NCBI RefSeq assembly: GCF_020184175.1
Contig: NC_065531.1
Location: 16,017,213-16,081,212, forward strand
Direction: 5' to 3'
Origin: Aphis gossypii
Lineage: Eukaryota; Arthropoda; Insecta; Hemiptera; Aphididae
DNA length: 64,000 nt
The notes under the pieces were generated by a model. That model was not told where the DNA came from, searched no databases, and worked only from the letters and a program-made list of their open reading frames with translations. A program made the translations under genes and the position numbers. Shown piece after piece: positions 37,801 to 51,474 of the stretch (positions are counted from its first letter, which is position 1; each line of letters starts with the position of its first letter).

Positions 37801-40800
37801 TATCTTTAAGATGTATTTACAATAAGAATATTTGTTATAGAAGTATTTATTAAACATGATATGATAAAAATAATTACCCAATACTCGCAGTAGTAATACT
37901 TACATGAAATACTTACTGCAGTTTATAATATATTAAACTTAAATCTAAATTATATAACATAGAGATTAGTAGAAGCTCTACTTAATTAACTGTAAAATAG
38001 TACTAAATATCATACAGTTATAATTTCGAATAGAAAAAAAAATTTTTTTTGTCGAAGAAGATACCTGTATAGTGTCTTTATAGTATATATATTATTTCAT
38101 TCAAAATAAGTACTACTTACAATTTCCTTATTATTTCGTTACTGATACTTTGATGTATGCCTGATAAAAATTAATTGTCAAATATTATTTTTATTTTTTA
38201 TACAACACAATATAATACTTACTGCAGTAAATGTAACATCACATTTGATAAATTTCATTATTTAATAGTTTAATACTGATCAATAATACATTTTTCCTGT
38301 ACAAAAGTTGTTAATAGATTAGTTAAAACAAATTCTTACTATTATTTATGATATAACATATCTAAGTGTATAAATATAATAAAGCCATCTAGATTGTATA
38401 TAAATTAGTATGTATTTTGGTATAATTACATATTTAAATATTTCCATATAAGTATCAGCAATGTATCATATTATTTATATTAAAGTACCTTTACCTATAT
38501 TGGAGTATGGATCATTTTTTTTTTGTATGTGTCACATTAATATACACTAAAAAAAACTGTCGTATAGTTATTTTGAAACAATAACGGCCGTGAATCAAGT
38601 TGTATTATTACCACATATAATATTATATAAGTACTAATATAGATTTCGATTTATTGACGATAATTATAAAACAAATATTTCATTTTTTTAAATTGTCTAT
38701 ATAGTCTGTCTGAGGTTTTAAAATAATTATTACTTTAAATATAATCATATTCGTTAATATACTATCTATGTAATATCATATAATACCAATATTTGTGCTT
38801 TATATACGTAGGTATGTATTATAATATGTATATCTATGTAGATTTTTACAGTACTATATTTGTTTTTACATTTGACGAATTAGCGAGATTGGGTAATAAA
38901 ATTAATAAAAGTTGGTGTTTATTCAACAGTCATACACTCATACTGTCAGAAAGTGTATTTTAACCGATTTAAATAATCGATTCTCATAGTATATATACTG
39001 TATAAGCCGCGTGTGAAAAATGTCACGGTCACTAATTCATATTCCTAAAAGCGAACGCTATATTTCTTGTGATGGGATTTGCATAAGTTTAGTTAAAATT
39101 ATTATTATTATTTTATTGTTGTACGTATGTAATATATATTATATATATGTATATAATTAAAAATGTTAATGTTTCGTAATGTTTATGTTTAGGGGAAATA
39201 ATATAATAAATTATAATGTACACTGCAGATAATATTAAAAACAATTTTTATTATTTATATAATACGCAAGAAGGAACGTTAATAAGGTATTTAATTGCAA
39301 TTTTTATGTGGAATATAAAATTTTAAAAATAATTATTGAAAAAAAAAAAACGCATACATGATGCAAGTCAATGGATTATGGAATTAAACTCAAACAAAAC
39401 TAAATAAGTATATATACTACAGAATTTATTAATACAAATATTATATCATTGATTATATATTTTTAATCTATGATTATATCTACGCATTAATAAAAATTGA
39501 TATGAGATAATATTATAAATGTAGTGCAAATGGTAGTATATAATATAATATTGTTTACAACCATCATGTATGATGACGTATGATTTCACTTAAGTCAATT
39601 TCTCTCGAAATTGGACTGCTATGTACTCGTATTTATATGCACTTGGAAGGAGTAAATGCACAGATTTCCTGTTGCCTTCTGTAACATTTTAAGTCGGTAC
39701 CAAGTTTGAGTCGGTGACGGTGCTTGTTGCTTGACAACTTTGTCGTCTTATTGCACTCAGTAACACTGTTCTCCATAAATTAATAACTCGGAGAAATTCA
39801 ATAACAATATTAATGTACGTACAATACGTGTTGATTACACCGAATCATTTAATGAATTGGTATCTAGTTAACTATTTTATATTTACCCATCACAATGTTA
39901 AGGCAATGCAACTGGAAACTAATTATAATAATTCATATAAATTACTTAGGCATACATATTATATAATTGTATCAATAATATATATTTTGTAATGTATCAT
40001 ATAAATATACTAATGTGTGTGTATTATTATTGTATATTATTAGTTATTGCCAAATACCAACGTATTGGATTAGGATTATAATATTTTGCACCAATCAATA
40101 CTTAATAATAATAAGAATTATTTTTTCCGATTTAGCTTACCTACCTAGTTATTATGCCACAGCACACACCAATACTATTTTGATAATCATAATAATTGAT
40201 CGTGTCATCAAATTTATGATAATTTCTTTTTTAACATAATCCAACGAAAGTTTAATTTTCACATCCGCGTTCAAGCAGTACGAAATAGAAGCGGTAATTT
40301 GCGTTGCGATTTCGCGTTTTGCATTTCAAGACATATAATTGATTATCTTATACAGTTAGTTTGTATTAATTGTCTCTATACGACGCTGATTATTATTAGT
40401 GGATACAGGTAACCTACCCAGTTATATGTTGTACGTACTGCATAAACGTGGTTTCTATATGCAGAAATTACTAAAAACAATTATTTATTTGAAATTTGTT
40501 ATTTTTATATTAAAACTGGTGTTACATAAAGAGTAAAATAAATTATAATAGAAGCATTATATGAAACATTTTTACTTTGTAGTTTCTACATACCGTATAC
40601 GCAGACTGCTACAACAGGAACCGGCAGTGCAAATAATTTCGTCTGAGTCAAGTTTCCATAAAATGTCGCCGAGCAATGTCCTATCTACCACTGCATCATT
40701 GTAATCATGAACCATATGCAATAAAATACAATTACATAGTACTAACCGTATATACCGCCTACAGTAGCTGCCGACTGTCACCTGTATGTTGATCTAATAA

Positions 40801-43800
40801 TATGTAGTAAGTGTTAACCGTTTTATTTTATTTGAAGAAACCCAAAGTCCTCTCAGCAGTTGTAACATAGAAATTATAATAATATATCGTACAGTTATCT
40901 TCAACTATTTGCCCCCACAAAATAAATAATTATTATATATAGGTATAAGTAGCAGGTAATCGAAATATACTTATATAGTCAAATGGGAAATTACACGCAA
41001 ATTTCACTTTGTCTTTGCTGTTACTCGGCACAATACTAACACGTGTGATATTTTTAAAGGTGCTAAATATCACTTTTGTGCACAAACTCGTAGTAATATG
41101 ATGTTTAATATTATATAATAATATAGTATGATACATGTTAATATTATATGTAATATAATATAAATATGTCATATTCTAATAGTACATACTCGTATAGTTG
41201 TCATAAATTTCGGCGCACACACCTAGATAGACGTATACTTAATGTTGAGCTGAATTATGCTTGTTGTATTAACAAAATCATAATTGATGCCTCGTCCTTG
41301 GTATATAAGTACTTATAGGTCGCAGTTATCACGATATCCAATAATATAAAATATAGGCAGTATAGCTCTTAAATCAGAAGTTAGCCGAAAGTCAAGAAAT
41401 ACCATACATTTTCTCTTTCCACGAGGCATGAACCATCACATAATATTATTACACGTATCATACTAAAATATCTAGGTACCTATCATCTAACTCTCCGTGA
41501 CAACGATGACAATGACATAATGACGAGTTAGACCACTTCAACAACAATAATAAATAACAACATAACACATGCACTAATATCAAATGTACGTGGTGATTTC
41601 TAATAAATCGTATACTCGTATTCGTTTCCTCGATTGATTTTTCTTCTTAATTTAAATGCCTTTTGATTTTAGCCAAGCATTATCATATTAATATCTTTAA
41701 TTATAAATGTTATAAGTACCCACTATAATTTTATTATAGGTTTTATGGGGAATGGAGAATGAAAATAAAAATATTTTAAAATCCATTTATTTTTAATGAA
41801 ACATGAATTTTAATTTTAATGCAATAAATAATCTGTATACAACTAGGTAATGAAACAAATTGAGGAGACTTGTACCTAAGTTATATTAAAACGATTTATA
41901 TATTATACATAATATACCTCCTGTATATTGGTATACCGGTAATAGGACGACACACGTGTGTTTCCGCGGCATTGATGATTGAGGTGCTGTAGGTGGAGGT
42001 GGTCATCTATAATAATATAATATCATGTACCTACTAGAATAATAGACTTTCACTGTAAAAATAAGACGGACGTGTGCGATGCAGTCTTCGGACTCTGAAT
42101 GTACCCACTACCTATATACATAATATAATATATCGTGTGTGCGGCTGGTTTTCACTCCGACAACGACGACCGACGATTAAAATAATTTTATTATTATATT
42201 TATGTTTTCCATTTCGATGTGTTCAACGAGCGGCAATCGACTTGTATCGCGCTCGACACAACAATAGGGACCTGCTCGGGAGACAATGACAATACGCTTA
42301 TAGCTACATAATATAATGGGCGTGTATGATGTGTGGGACCGTCTTCCCGATTCGCATAACATAGTATATTATCTGCACAAAAATATAAATATTTTTATAC
42401 TTAACTAAACATTACTTATCTAATATATTGGTGCCATGCGTAGGAGGAAAATATTTTGGTGGTTTAGTTAAAACAAACCATCACATTCTTATAGTTGTAA
42501 ACTAGAAAAGTATTTATTTATTATTATTATTGGTTTTCCTAAATATTTTGGCAGACCCCGAAGTCCAATCGTGTGTTATTCATTAGCGCTGCATGTTTTC
42601 GTATTTTGGTGGATGTAATAATTTTATAATACTTGATTGACCAATATCTGACTTTAGTACATCAAACGAGTATCTATTATAGTATATTATGTAGAGCAGC
42701 AGTAGGCTGCAAGGTGTATTGTGTACTTGTGTGTATTATATTATATCTCCTGGATGGAGTTCGTCATTGGAAGGTTTTGATTAAAAATTATGAGTAATTG
42801 AAAATATATAGCTAGTGGTGCATAGCTGTGATTTGTGGAATTTTGATTGGAGGTTGGTTAAGGTCGTTAGGATATACAGGAAAGGTAAAATAACAATAAA
42901 ACTCTAGGACCTGATCCCCATAAGTGCAAAATGCGTTTCGGCGATAATATCTGCAAATATTATTTAATTCATTTTGGATTAATTTGAAGAGTATTTCAAC
43001 GTTATAGTCTATAGTTCATTAATTAAATAATTTAAATATAATTAATATTTAATAAATGGTTAGGTTATTTTTGTTTTTTACTTTTATTTAGACAATTGGA
43101 AATCGATCTCTGATATTATATTATTTCTAATTGTATAGTTTTATAAATGTATATAAGCCATATAAAATATGTTTTAATGCATTTACTTATTTTTTTTTGT
43201 TACAGTAGTTTTGAATTTTTTACGACATCTAAATTATGAATCGTATTTGCAATAATAATAACAATATATAGCAGATACCTACCTACATCAGCTAAATCCT
43301 CCGGTCAAAAACGTACCTATTTTAATACTCAAGTTTTTTTGTTGATGGTTTATTCGAACGATTATTTTCAGATAGGTAGTATTTTACATGGAATGGATCC
43401 AATTAATAGTATAAATAAAATATAACGTGTAGGTAGCAAACTAATTTCCAGTGATTTTAATTAGATTTAGACTTTATTCGATGGTAAGGTAGTATAATGA
43501 TATTAATAAGAAATAATTTGAATTAATATTATTATAATAGTTTTGATCGTTGCTCGAAATCGTGGATATCACATCCCACGGCCACCCTCCCGGTCATCCC
43601 TCGAAATGATCACTGACCGCGCACGTATATATAATAATATATTATTATGCGATCGCAGATTGCGATTCGTGGTGGCGACACCGATAATACAATATAATAA
43701 TTAATAATATTTTTTCATTGTACTTTTTATACAGGCAACCCATGTCGAATTAATACCGCTGGCGACTGAATGTCAAAAGTCTAAAGACTAAATATTGTTT

Positions 43801-46800
43801 TGATTTTCATTCGTCGCCGTGGAAGACTCTGCAGCAGTATACACACCATTGTTAATCGGTGTCAATCCGCATTGCCGGAAGCGGTTATATGTTATGCAAA
43901 TATGTTATTATATTATGTTTGTGGTTAGTACATTCGACCGCAAACGGAATATTATGTACTAACAATAATAATGTAATAATATAATACGGGTATCGTGTAT
44001 ATATTCACACACTTTTATTATTTTTATTATTTTATCCGATTTAGTAGACTAGACACGCAACGTCGGGGTATAATATATTATTATGTATGGAACTATAGGT
44101 AAAGGAACCTACATCAAGTGGTGGAGAAAAAAATCTCTCGAAATTACCCGAAACTACTTATAGTTTATTACAAATTTACTTGCAGTACGAAGATATTATA
44201 GTAACATATCACTAACATCATGTTACGTCACCGGTGTTTAGTATAGGTACCTCATTAGTCATTAATAATCGTTTTCGATACACGACAGTGTGTTTATAAT
44301 TTGTAATAATACATAATGAAATAAATTACTCAAAGAATAAACTGTAAATTTCAATCGTATAAACGAACCGAAAGTTCACAAGGTTTGTGTACCTATAGTT
44401 ATAATTATAATAATTAACATTTAGAACGTAGGTACCTAGGTATCAAAAAGGTTTGTAATTAATTATAACATAATACAACATATTAACGTGTGATATTATA
44501 TACGATGTAAATCCCACCTGTTATTAGGGATTCTACTGTTATTCTATTTCAGCCTCATCAAACGGTGAAACGGAAATCTGATTTCTAAAATATTTAGGCT
44601 CCATGGAATGCATTCTTGTTTTTACACTGATTTTTTAAGTATAGACTATAGAGGTTAGCGATAAATATAATATAATCAATTTTTATCGTAGTAGAAGTTT
44701 AATAATTGATTTTACTTACCATAAAATAATAATCAATTGGTTGTCGATTTTTTTTGACATACCTATGCAAATACTATTGAACTCTTTAAATGTATTTTAT
44801 GCGTCAATCATACCTATTATAGATATTATGTTATGTATTATATAACGCTGAATTAAACGCACAAATGATTTACATTTAAAGGCCTGCAGACAAATATGAT
44901 ACATAGGTACGTTCATTATGGAGGGGGGCTTGAGGACTTAACCCACTCCCAAAATATTGTAATAGCAAATAGCCCACCTAGGTTAAGTTTTTTTGGGGTA
45001 ATTAAGCTCCTCCAAAAATTTCAATGGATTTCCGCCTATACGCACATATTATATAGTTTGATATTTCTTTATTTGAATTGATGATCCTCTGCAACACTGT
45101 CGTAAACCACATAAATATCATGTTTTTAGTTAATTCATTTTAATCTACTTTTATTATTATTTAATTTATATTCATGTTGAATCATGCTGCTGCAGCTTAA
45201 TATTCGTTGCAGTTATAGTTACGGTGGTTATCGCACGAGCGTTGCATATTGTGGTAATGATCGTGTGTCATTATAATAGGTAACGTGTCAATATTAATAC
45301 TATAATTGGACGGTATGGTTCATATTATATATTTTCGTAACGCAGAGCGTATACAAATACATTTTTAATTCAAAACTTAAATAAAACGGTTAGAAATGAC
45401 GTGGTTGTTTTCAAACCTTGGTTAATTCTAATTTTAGTTTTGTGGGATTACACGTGAGAAATTGAATCACGCATTACGATATTTCATGTAGCTGGTTTAT
45501 AACCGCTGCAAAAATCCTAATATTACTGCGAATCCTTGACACAGTACGATATAATATCCTGCGTCGTGTATATGTAATAATATACGCATGCAGTGACTAT
45601 ATGTTGGTGCATAAACCCAGCGAAATGCCATTGATGGTCGGTCATCACGTCCTAGTCCGTCGACACTACTGTAACCAGAGCCAAAATAAGAACACCTAAC
45701 GCAATTAAAATATATTTCCTTCGATTATTGATTTAATTGTTATTTGTTATTTGTCCGTCAGTCAATGTTAGCTATACTTGTGAATTTCACAAGCATTTAA
45801 TTGACAATATTATAATAATTAAATACCTAACTATAAATTATAACTATTGTTGTAAGTGTATACATAACGGCCTTATAATGAGAGGACGTTACACCAAGGT
45901 TTATGTTTATATTACACATTATAGTTCCTCCGCAGTCTGTTTAACCTAAATATTATAACGTGTGTTCATTAAAATATTAAATACACGACAACAAAAATGT
46001 CTGATCTTTTAAAACTGAAGCACTTTTTATTTAATTTAAGGAAATTATATTTTGGAACAACAAATAAGAATTGGTAAAGAAATGATTGGTTAAAATACGT
46101 ATAATAAAGTTATCATACAGTAGGAAAATGTTATTTATTTTCTTAATATGTTTTTACAATTTGTACAAAGTAAATTCATATTTTTATAGAAAATCAATTT
46201 ATAACATAAATTTAAGGTGATAGATCTTCTTATCAATAAATGCTTATTATCAGCACTAAACATTTTTGGAATATAATCATAAAACATCCTGAAGTTGTGC
46301 TTGGAAAAATTATTGTTTTCAGGTGGAATGGAGTACTGTTATTTACATGTAGCATTTTTTAAGCTAAGTAATATATATAGTATATAATAGATAAGTATGT
46401 ACACACAATACAGTTAAATAATTGTTATTCTTATTAGAGACAGCTTTTTTAGCTGTAAAATATCAATACTTCTTTTTATAAATACAAAAACGCTATCTAT
46501 TCTATGACAGACAGTAGATACGTGTTTTATGAAGAATAAATATGCTTTCCAATCGTTCACAGTTCCATAACTCACAACACTATAACCATTGTTAACTATA
46601 ATGTCTAATAATTTTTAAATTGTATCCACAGCATATTATATTATATTATGCAGAAAATGATCTCTGTGGCGTTTAGCGCCGTCGTAGTCGCGCTATATAA
46701 ATAAAAGTATAAACGATAGGTATATTTATCGTAATATGATTAATAATGATAAAATTACAGTTGTTTGTATTCCGCGATACGGTTTAGGTACCTAATTGTG

Positions 46801-49800
46801 AAATAATAAAGACGGAATACGCTACTCGCCCAGCGCAGTACAATATATATGACGTGTTTCTGTCGCGGTGTGCGCGCGATCCGATCTCGGATAATTGGGG
46901 AAAGGCTCACGGGTAGCCGTATACAATCATAATATGTACCTATATAGTATATATATTAGTGTGCGTGTATTGTGTGCACGTATGTAGATAAGAATATAAT
47001 ATATATTAAAGCATAGTATGTGTTTATTCTGCGCATGTTTGTTTAGGAAAAGTCCGTATGGATAGTATTTTTTTACAATTTTTTTTTCGTACAGCGCCAC
47101 CGTACCGGAACGATTTAATGTCTCGGCCAACAGGTGTGTATAGTTGCAGTAACAATAAATACATATTTTTGTACAGATAAACGTATTAAAAGACAACAAT
47201 CGTGATATATGGTCTATGTACACACGTGTGGTGTTATTCTTGGGCGGAAATATTAAAACTAAATTATCGAAATCACGTGTCGGAGACCATTAATAGAATC
47301 TTATAGAATCTATTTTGTTTTTAGATTTAGAAGCAGTGCCATTAGGCATTAAGAATGTAGCTAGGATTTTACTTCCGTTAAAAGATTGATTTCCATCATC
47401 TCTAACCTCAGAAACCCACCGACCACAATCCCATTGATGATGTGTGCTTTAATAATTTATATAATTTTAACTTAAATGGAAATTTTATTTTATTATTTGA
47501 TCAGAAGATGTTTTTGTAAACACTTTTATTACAATCAATACCTGTGACCTGTCATTCTGTGAATCGAGTAATTTACGCATATGGAACAGAAAAAATATTA
47601 ATCTTATAATGAAATGCATGTTTAAACTTTTAATTGGTTTTATTATATCTACTGTGTATTATAATTTATGTTATTGTAACATAGGTATAGATACAGCTTT
47701 AATATGTATCTATGGTCTATATGTATCTACTGATGTAGATATTTAGAGTTATAGTTCAGTTTAAATATAAATCATAATTTGTGCTTAAGTAATTATGCAC
47801 AGGTAGTAAAAATAACATAAGGAATTTTAAACTGTGTTTTATAATACTCTCAGAAATGTATCATGTAGGTACGTACAGTCTAGTTATATTAAAATATTAA
47901 ATCCTGTTTTATGTGTAGCATGGAGTATAATGCGATTAATTGTCGCACAAATAACTTCTTGAAACTTTTTTGCTGTAAACTGACACCAATATTGAATTTA
48001 AAATGTCCTACATGACTAAGTATAGCCTTGAGCTTTCGTATAGGTAATATAGGTGTCATGGTTACAGGTGGGTAATGCGTACCTATTAGTTACTATAATC
48101 GTAATTTATTTTCTGAAAACAAACTTTAAAATAGGATATAATTGAAATCAAATTATAAAAAATGAACACAAATTAAATAATGTATTTGTACTACTATTAG
48201 AATTATTATGTCAATGTATTATTACCTATGCATAAAATTACATTTTTTTTCTTTATTTATTTTTTTTGGTTAGTCATACACTCATACAAAATTCTTATGT
48301 TCTTAGTTTCTTTCTATGTTAAAAAGATTATTTTAATTAGTATTACAATCATGCCATAAAGGTTGAATATTTGTTTTATAGAATTTAAAATTTAGACAAT
48401 ATTGTAGTAAATTATATATAGTGACGCACTCCTAAGTTTGTTGCACTATCCGATGTTTCAAAAATACAAAACATGAGTTATAACACGTGCCTTCCATTTA
48501 AAACAATTTTCTTGTATATATTTATCTAGAAAGATTCTTAAAATCGATTACACGATTTAAGTAATGTATACAAATTATGGTTATTAAAGAAACTAAATAA
48601 GAAATTCATAAAAAAAATATTTTAGTAACAAATCAATATATTTTTTTGTTTTCTGTTATAACCGGTTGTTATATTGTTATGAAAAAGTGGATTTTTGTTT
48701 TTACTTTTTAGGCGATTATGAGTACAGAACTTTCACTCGTGGACAATATTGTTTATAGCTTGAAAATATACATCAATTCTCAATATACCTACATAATATA
48801 ATTATAAAAACATAACTAATGATTCAAAAATATTTATAATCTGGTTTTACTGTAGATAAAATATTATTTAACCTACGTTATAAATTAATACAATGTTTAA
48901 AATGTTTATAATAACTAAAAATTCTCACGTCTTGGTGGTATAATAGAAGATTTCCTAAGTCGACAAGTGCATCCAGTTGGGCATCATATTGTAAAATTCT
49001 CTGATTATTTATTTAAAACATTTTAATAAATACTGAGAATACGTGTAAAACAAAAATAACATATTATTATCTTAGTGGAAACTAAATCACGCGCGCGGAT
49101 TTTGGCACTATCTTAAATAATTTGAACTTTGGTGAATATGACATATTATATAAGTACTAAAGAACTGTAAAAGTTTATAATATTAATATAGGCAGTATTT
49201 TATAATAGGTTGTTAAAGGCGTATAAGTATATTAGTATATTATTATTATAATATTAAACGAACGTTTGCAGGACACACGTGACTACGTGAGTGACGTGTA
49301 GATGTTAATACACTACAATATTGCACTGACTATAGTCTATACTAAATATATATATGTGTGTGGTGTGTATAATATATTGTAAATTTACAAGTACGAACAA
49401 GGGCATCACCAAAATTGCGTAACATCCGCAAGCTCCGTCTGCTTACGAATCGATATATGTAGAAGTACGTACTGCAGCGTATATAATATGTGCTATATAC
49501 CTACCTATAAATAGTTTAATATAATAGATACCTTGAATAATTTTTTCCACTTACTGTACAGGACATTGGTGATCTATGCACACCACCACGGCTTTGTAAA
49601 TTTTAAGGATAGGCGGGCATGCAATCACTCTCTGCATCGCTTTTCTTAGCCTATATACTTGATAAAAAAAAAAAAATAACCATGTAATATTAAGTTAAAA
49701 GTACGTCATGCCAAGTTAGCAATCTTTATTTACAGCGTACTCGAAGTAAATGATTTCTTTAAGTTTTTGATGTATACCAATCAAAATCTAAACATTTTAA

Positions 49801-50047
49801 AATGAGAGCTTTTAATAAACTTACAGCAAACTAAAAATAAAACTGAGTTTGAATAGATGCATTTCAGTATTTATACATATCAATGGGGCGGATATGGTTA
49901 AAAATTAATCCATTGTATTACAAAAACATACTATATAGGTACCTATTTACTTTTTATTAGATAATTTGTGTTAATTTTTTATTTTATATTATTGAGACAT
50001 AAACCTAATAAAATACTTTTTATATTTATACATAGGTCTTATAGTGG
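34820..50047. other. 15 kb of AT-rich DNA without a recognised gene
   Basis: No exon with convincing codon structure or protein similarity was seen. Short open frames are A/T-driven. CpG-richer pieces near 42060-42300, 43550-43880 and 46800-46920 could be regulatory. A GC-richer piece at 44920-45030 (GGAGGGGGGCTTGAGG .. AAGCTCCTCC) looks like repeat debris. Confidence 0.55.
48421..48459. repeat. dispersed-repeat fragment (copy B)
   Basis: CACTCCTAAGTTTG followed by TTGCACTA repeats the sequence at 30297-30320 with one substitution and one missing T. Confidence 0.4.
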
Positions 50048-50163
50048 TATAAAAGCGCGTAAGTTTTTATACAACACTACACACCAAATGGAGTTTGAGT
50101 GGAGTTCATGATACAACACAAGCGGATGAAGATGTTGATAGACACGTAAAAAATCTTCTACAG
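50048..50163 (+). promoter_or_regulatory. possible TATA promoter and first exon
   Basis: TATAAAAGCGCG at 50048 is a good core TATA box. A strong donor CTACAG|GTAAGT follows at 50164. One frame is open across the interval after the TATA and includes VHDTTQADEDVDRHVKNLLQ up to the donor, but it has no ATG. A short upstream-type ORF, ATG GAG .. TGA, starts at 50089. It could be a non-coding first exon or an internal exon of an unknown gene. Confidence 0.3.
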
Positions 50164-50429
50164 GTAAGTTGTTCAAAAGCGTGTACTGTAAACGTGTGGT
50201 ATAGGATATATTATTTCGAGTTCGGAGTTTGTATACGATATATTATTATGAGCCAATCGAGGGGAACATGATGTATGTTCCGACGATTTTCGACATTCTC
50301 AGACGAAATTAAGGTGATAACGATGGAATAAATTAACTTCGTTAAATTTCTACATTCGTCGATATTTCGAAGTATATCGAATAAAATATCGTTTCGATTT
50401 TTGTCGTTAAGTACGTGACAAACGCCTTT

Positions 50430-51070
50430 AAAGTTCTCGCACACAGTTCGTCATCTGTAATTAATATAATCGCATTAATGGACGGACATTCGATCTACAA
50501 ACAGCCGATCATGACTACGTGGCTATACATTAAATGTTTTTATGTACGTACAGATATGACTCACACGTTTGTAACTTTATATATTGGAAATAATCGACTA
50601 TGTGACGGCGAGGACCTGTTGCTGTTGCTTCTACAGCAGTAGACCGAGTGACCGACCGGCGCCACGGGCTAAGAATAAGGAGTGAAAACGATACAACAAC
50701 CTATGAGCTAGGACCGCTTTCGTATGGCCCCGCGGGGATAAATAGGATGCATTCACTCTCCGTAAATATATGTATACATCATATTATACATCGCTAGTTC
50801 GCCACTGACTACAACTACCACCACTATACCTCCACCTCCGCCGCCACTGCCGAACCGTGGTATAGACTCGTCCGTCCGGCCGGACCACTTTCTCGAACCC
50901 GCCCTTCAAACGAAAACGAAATAATAATAATAAGCATTAACGTGTTGTCGGCGTGCACAGTTTATACAAATCAGTTTCACTTTTATATCACATACCACAC
51001 CGAACTTTTGTACGTACACGATGCTCACCACGCACGTTATGTGCGACACTTAAGTATCTACCGCGGGCTA
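50430..51070. other. CpG-richer block, possible promoter region
   Basis: Composition is clearly more GC- and CpG-rich than the flanks, especially 50640-50930, which includes a run of CCACC/CCGCC trinucleotides. GGATAAATAGG at about 50736 is a weak TATA-like word. No protein of known type is encoded. It may be a promoter or 5' UTR exon for a gene extending out of the window. Confidence 0.3.
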
Positions 51071-51456
51071 CCATACTATATGTACACTATACGCACGTAC
51101 GTGGAAAGATATTTTCTTAAAAATATGATAATAATGTATTACAATTTAATAAATACATTTAAAATTAAATTTTTCGATGGTATATCAATTTTAATATCGA
51201 TACAATATCATTATTTTTGTCACCACAGCAGGCTCACAGTGAAAGCACTATTAGACTATTATAGGTACATGACAAAACTTTAGAGATGCATCGGTAAAAC
51301 TATAATGCAGATTTTCTGTTACCTGTCAATAGTATTTTATTTCCTATGAAACTTAAACTATAAGAAACAACTTTAAAAATTTGGAAAAAATACAATTTTA
51401 AAGTTTTAGCTTAAATTTTTAGTCCAACTCCAAACTTAAATACTTTTTTAAGTGTT

Positions 51457-51474
51457 TATATATATATATATATA
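51457..51474. repeat. (TA)9 microsatellite
   Basis: Uninterrupted TA run, directly visible. Similar shorter runs occur near 32577 and 59960. Confidence 0.9.

Noticed and set aside
46927..47223. 98-codon minus-strand frame
   Set aside because: Composition follows base content, with no recognisable motif or promoter context.
50942..51283. 113-codon open frame
   Set aside because: Rich in Tyr, His and Ile from AT-rich DNA, no domain, no splice support; most likely chance.
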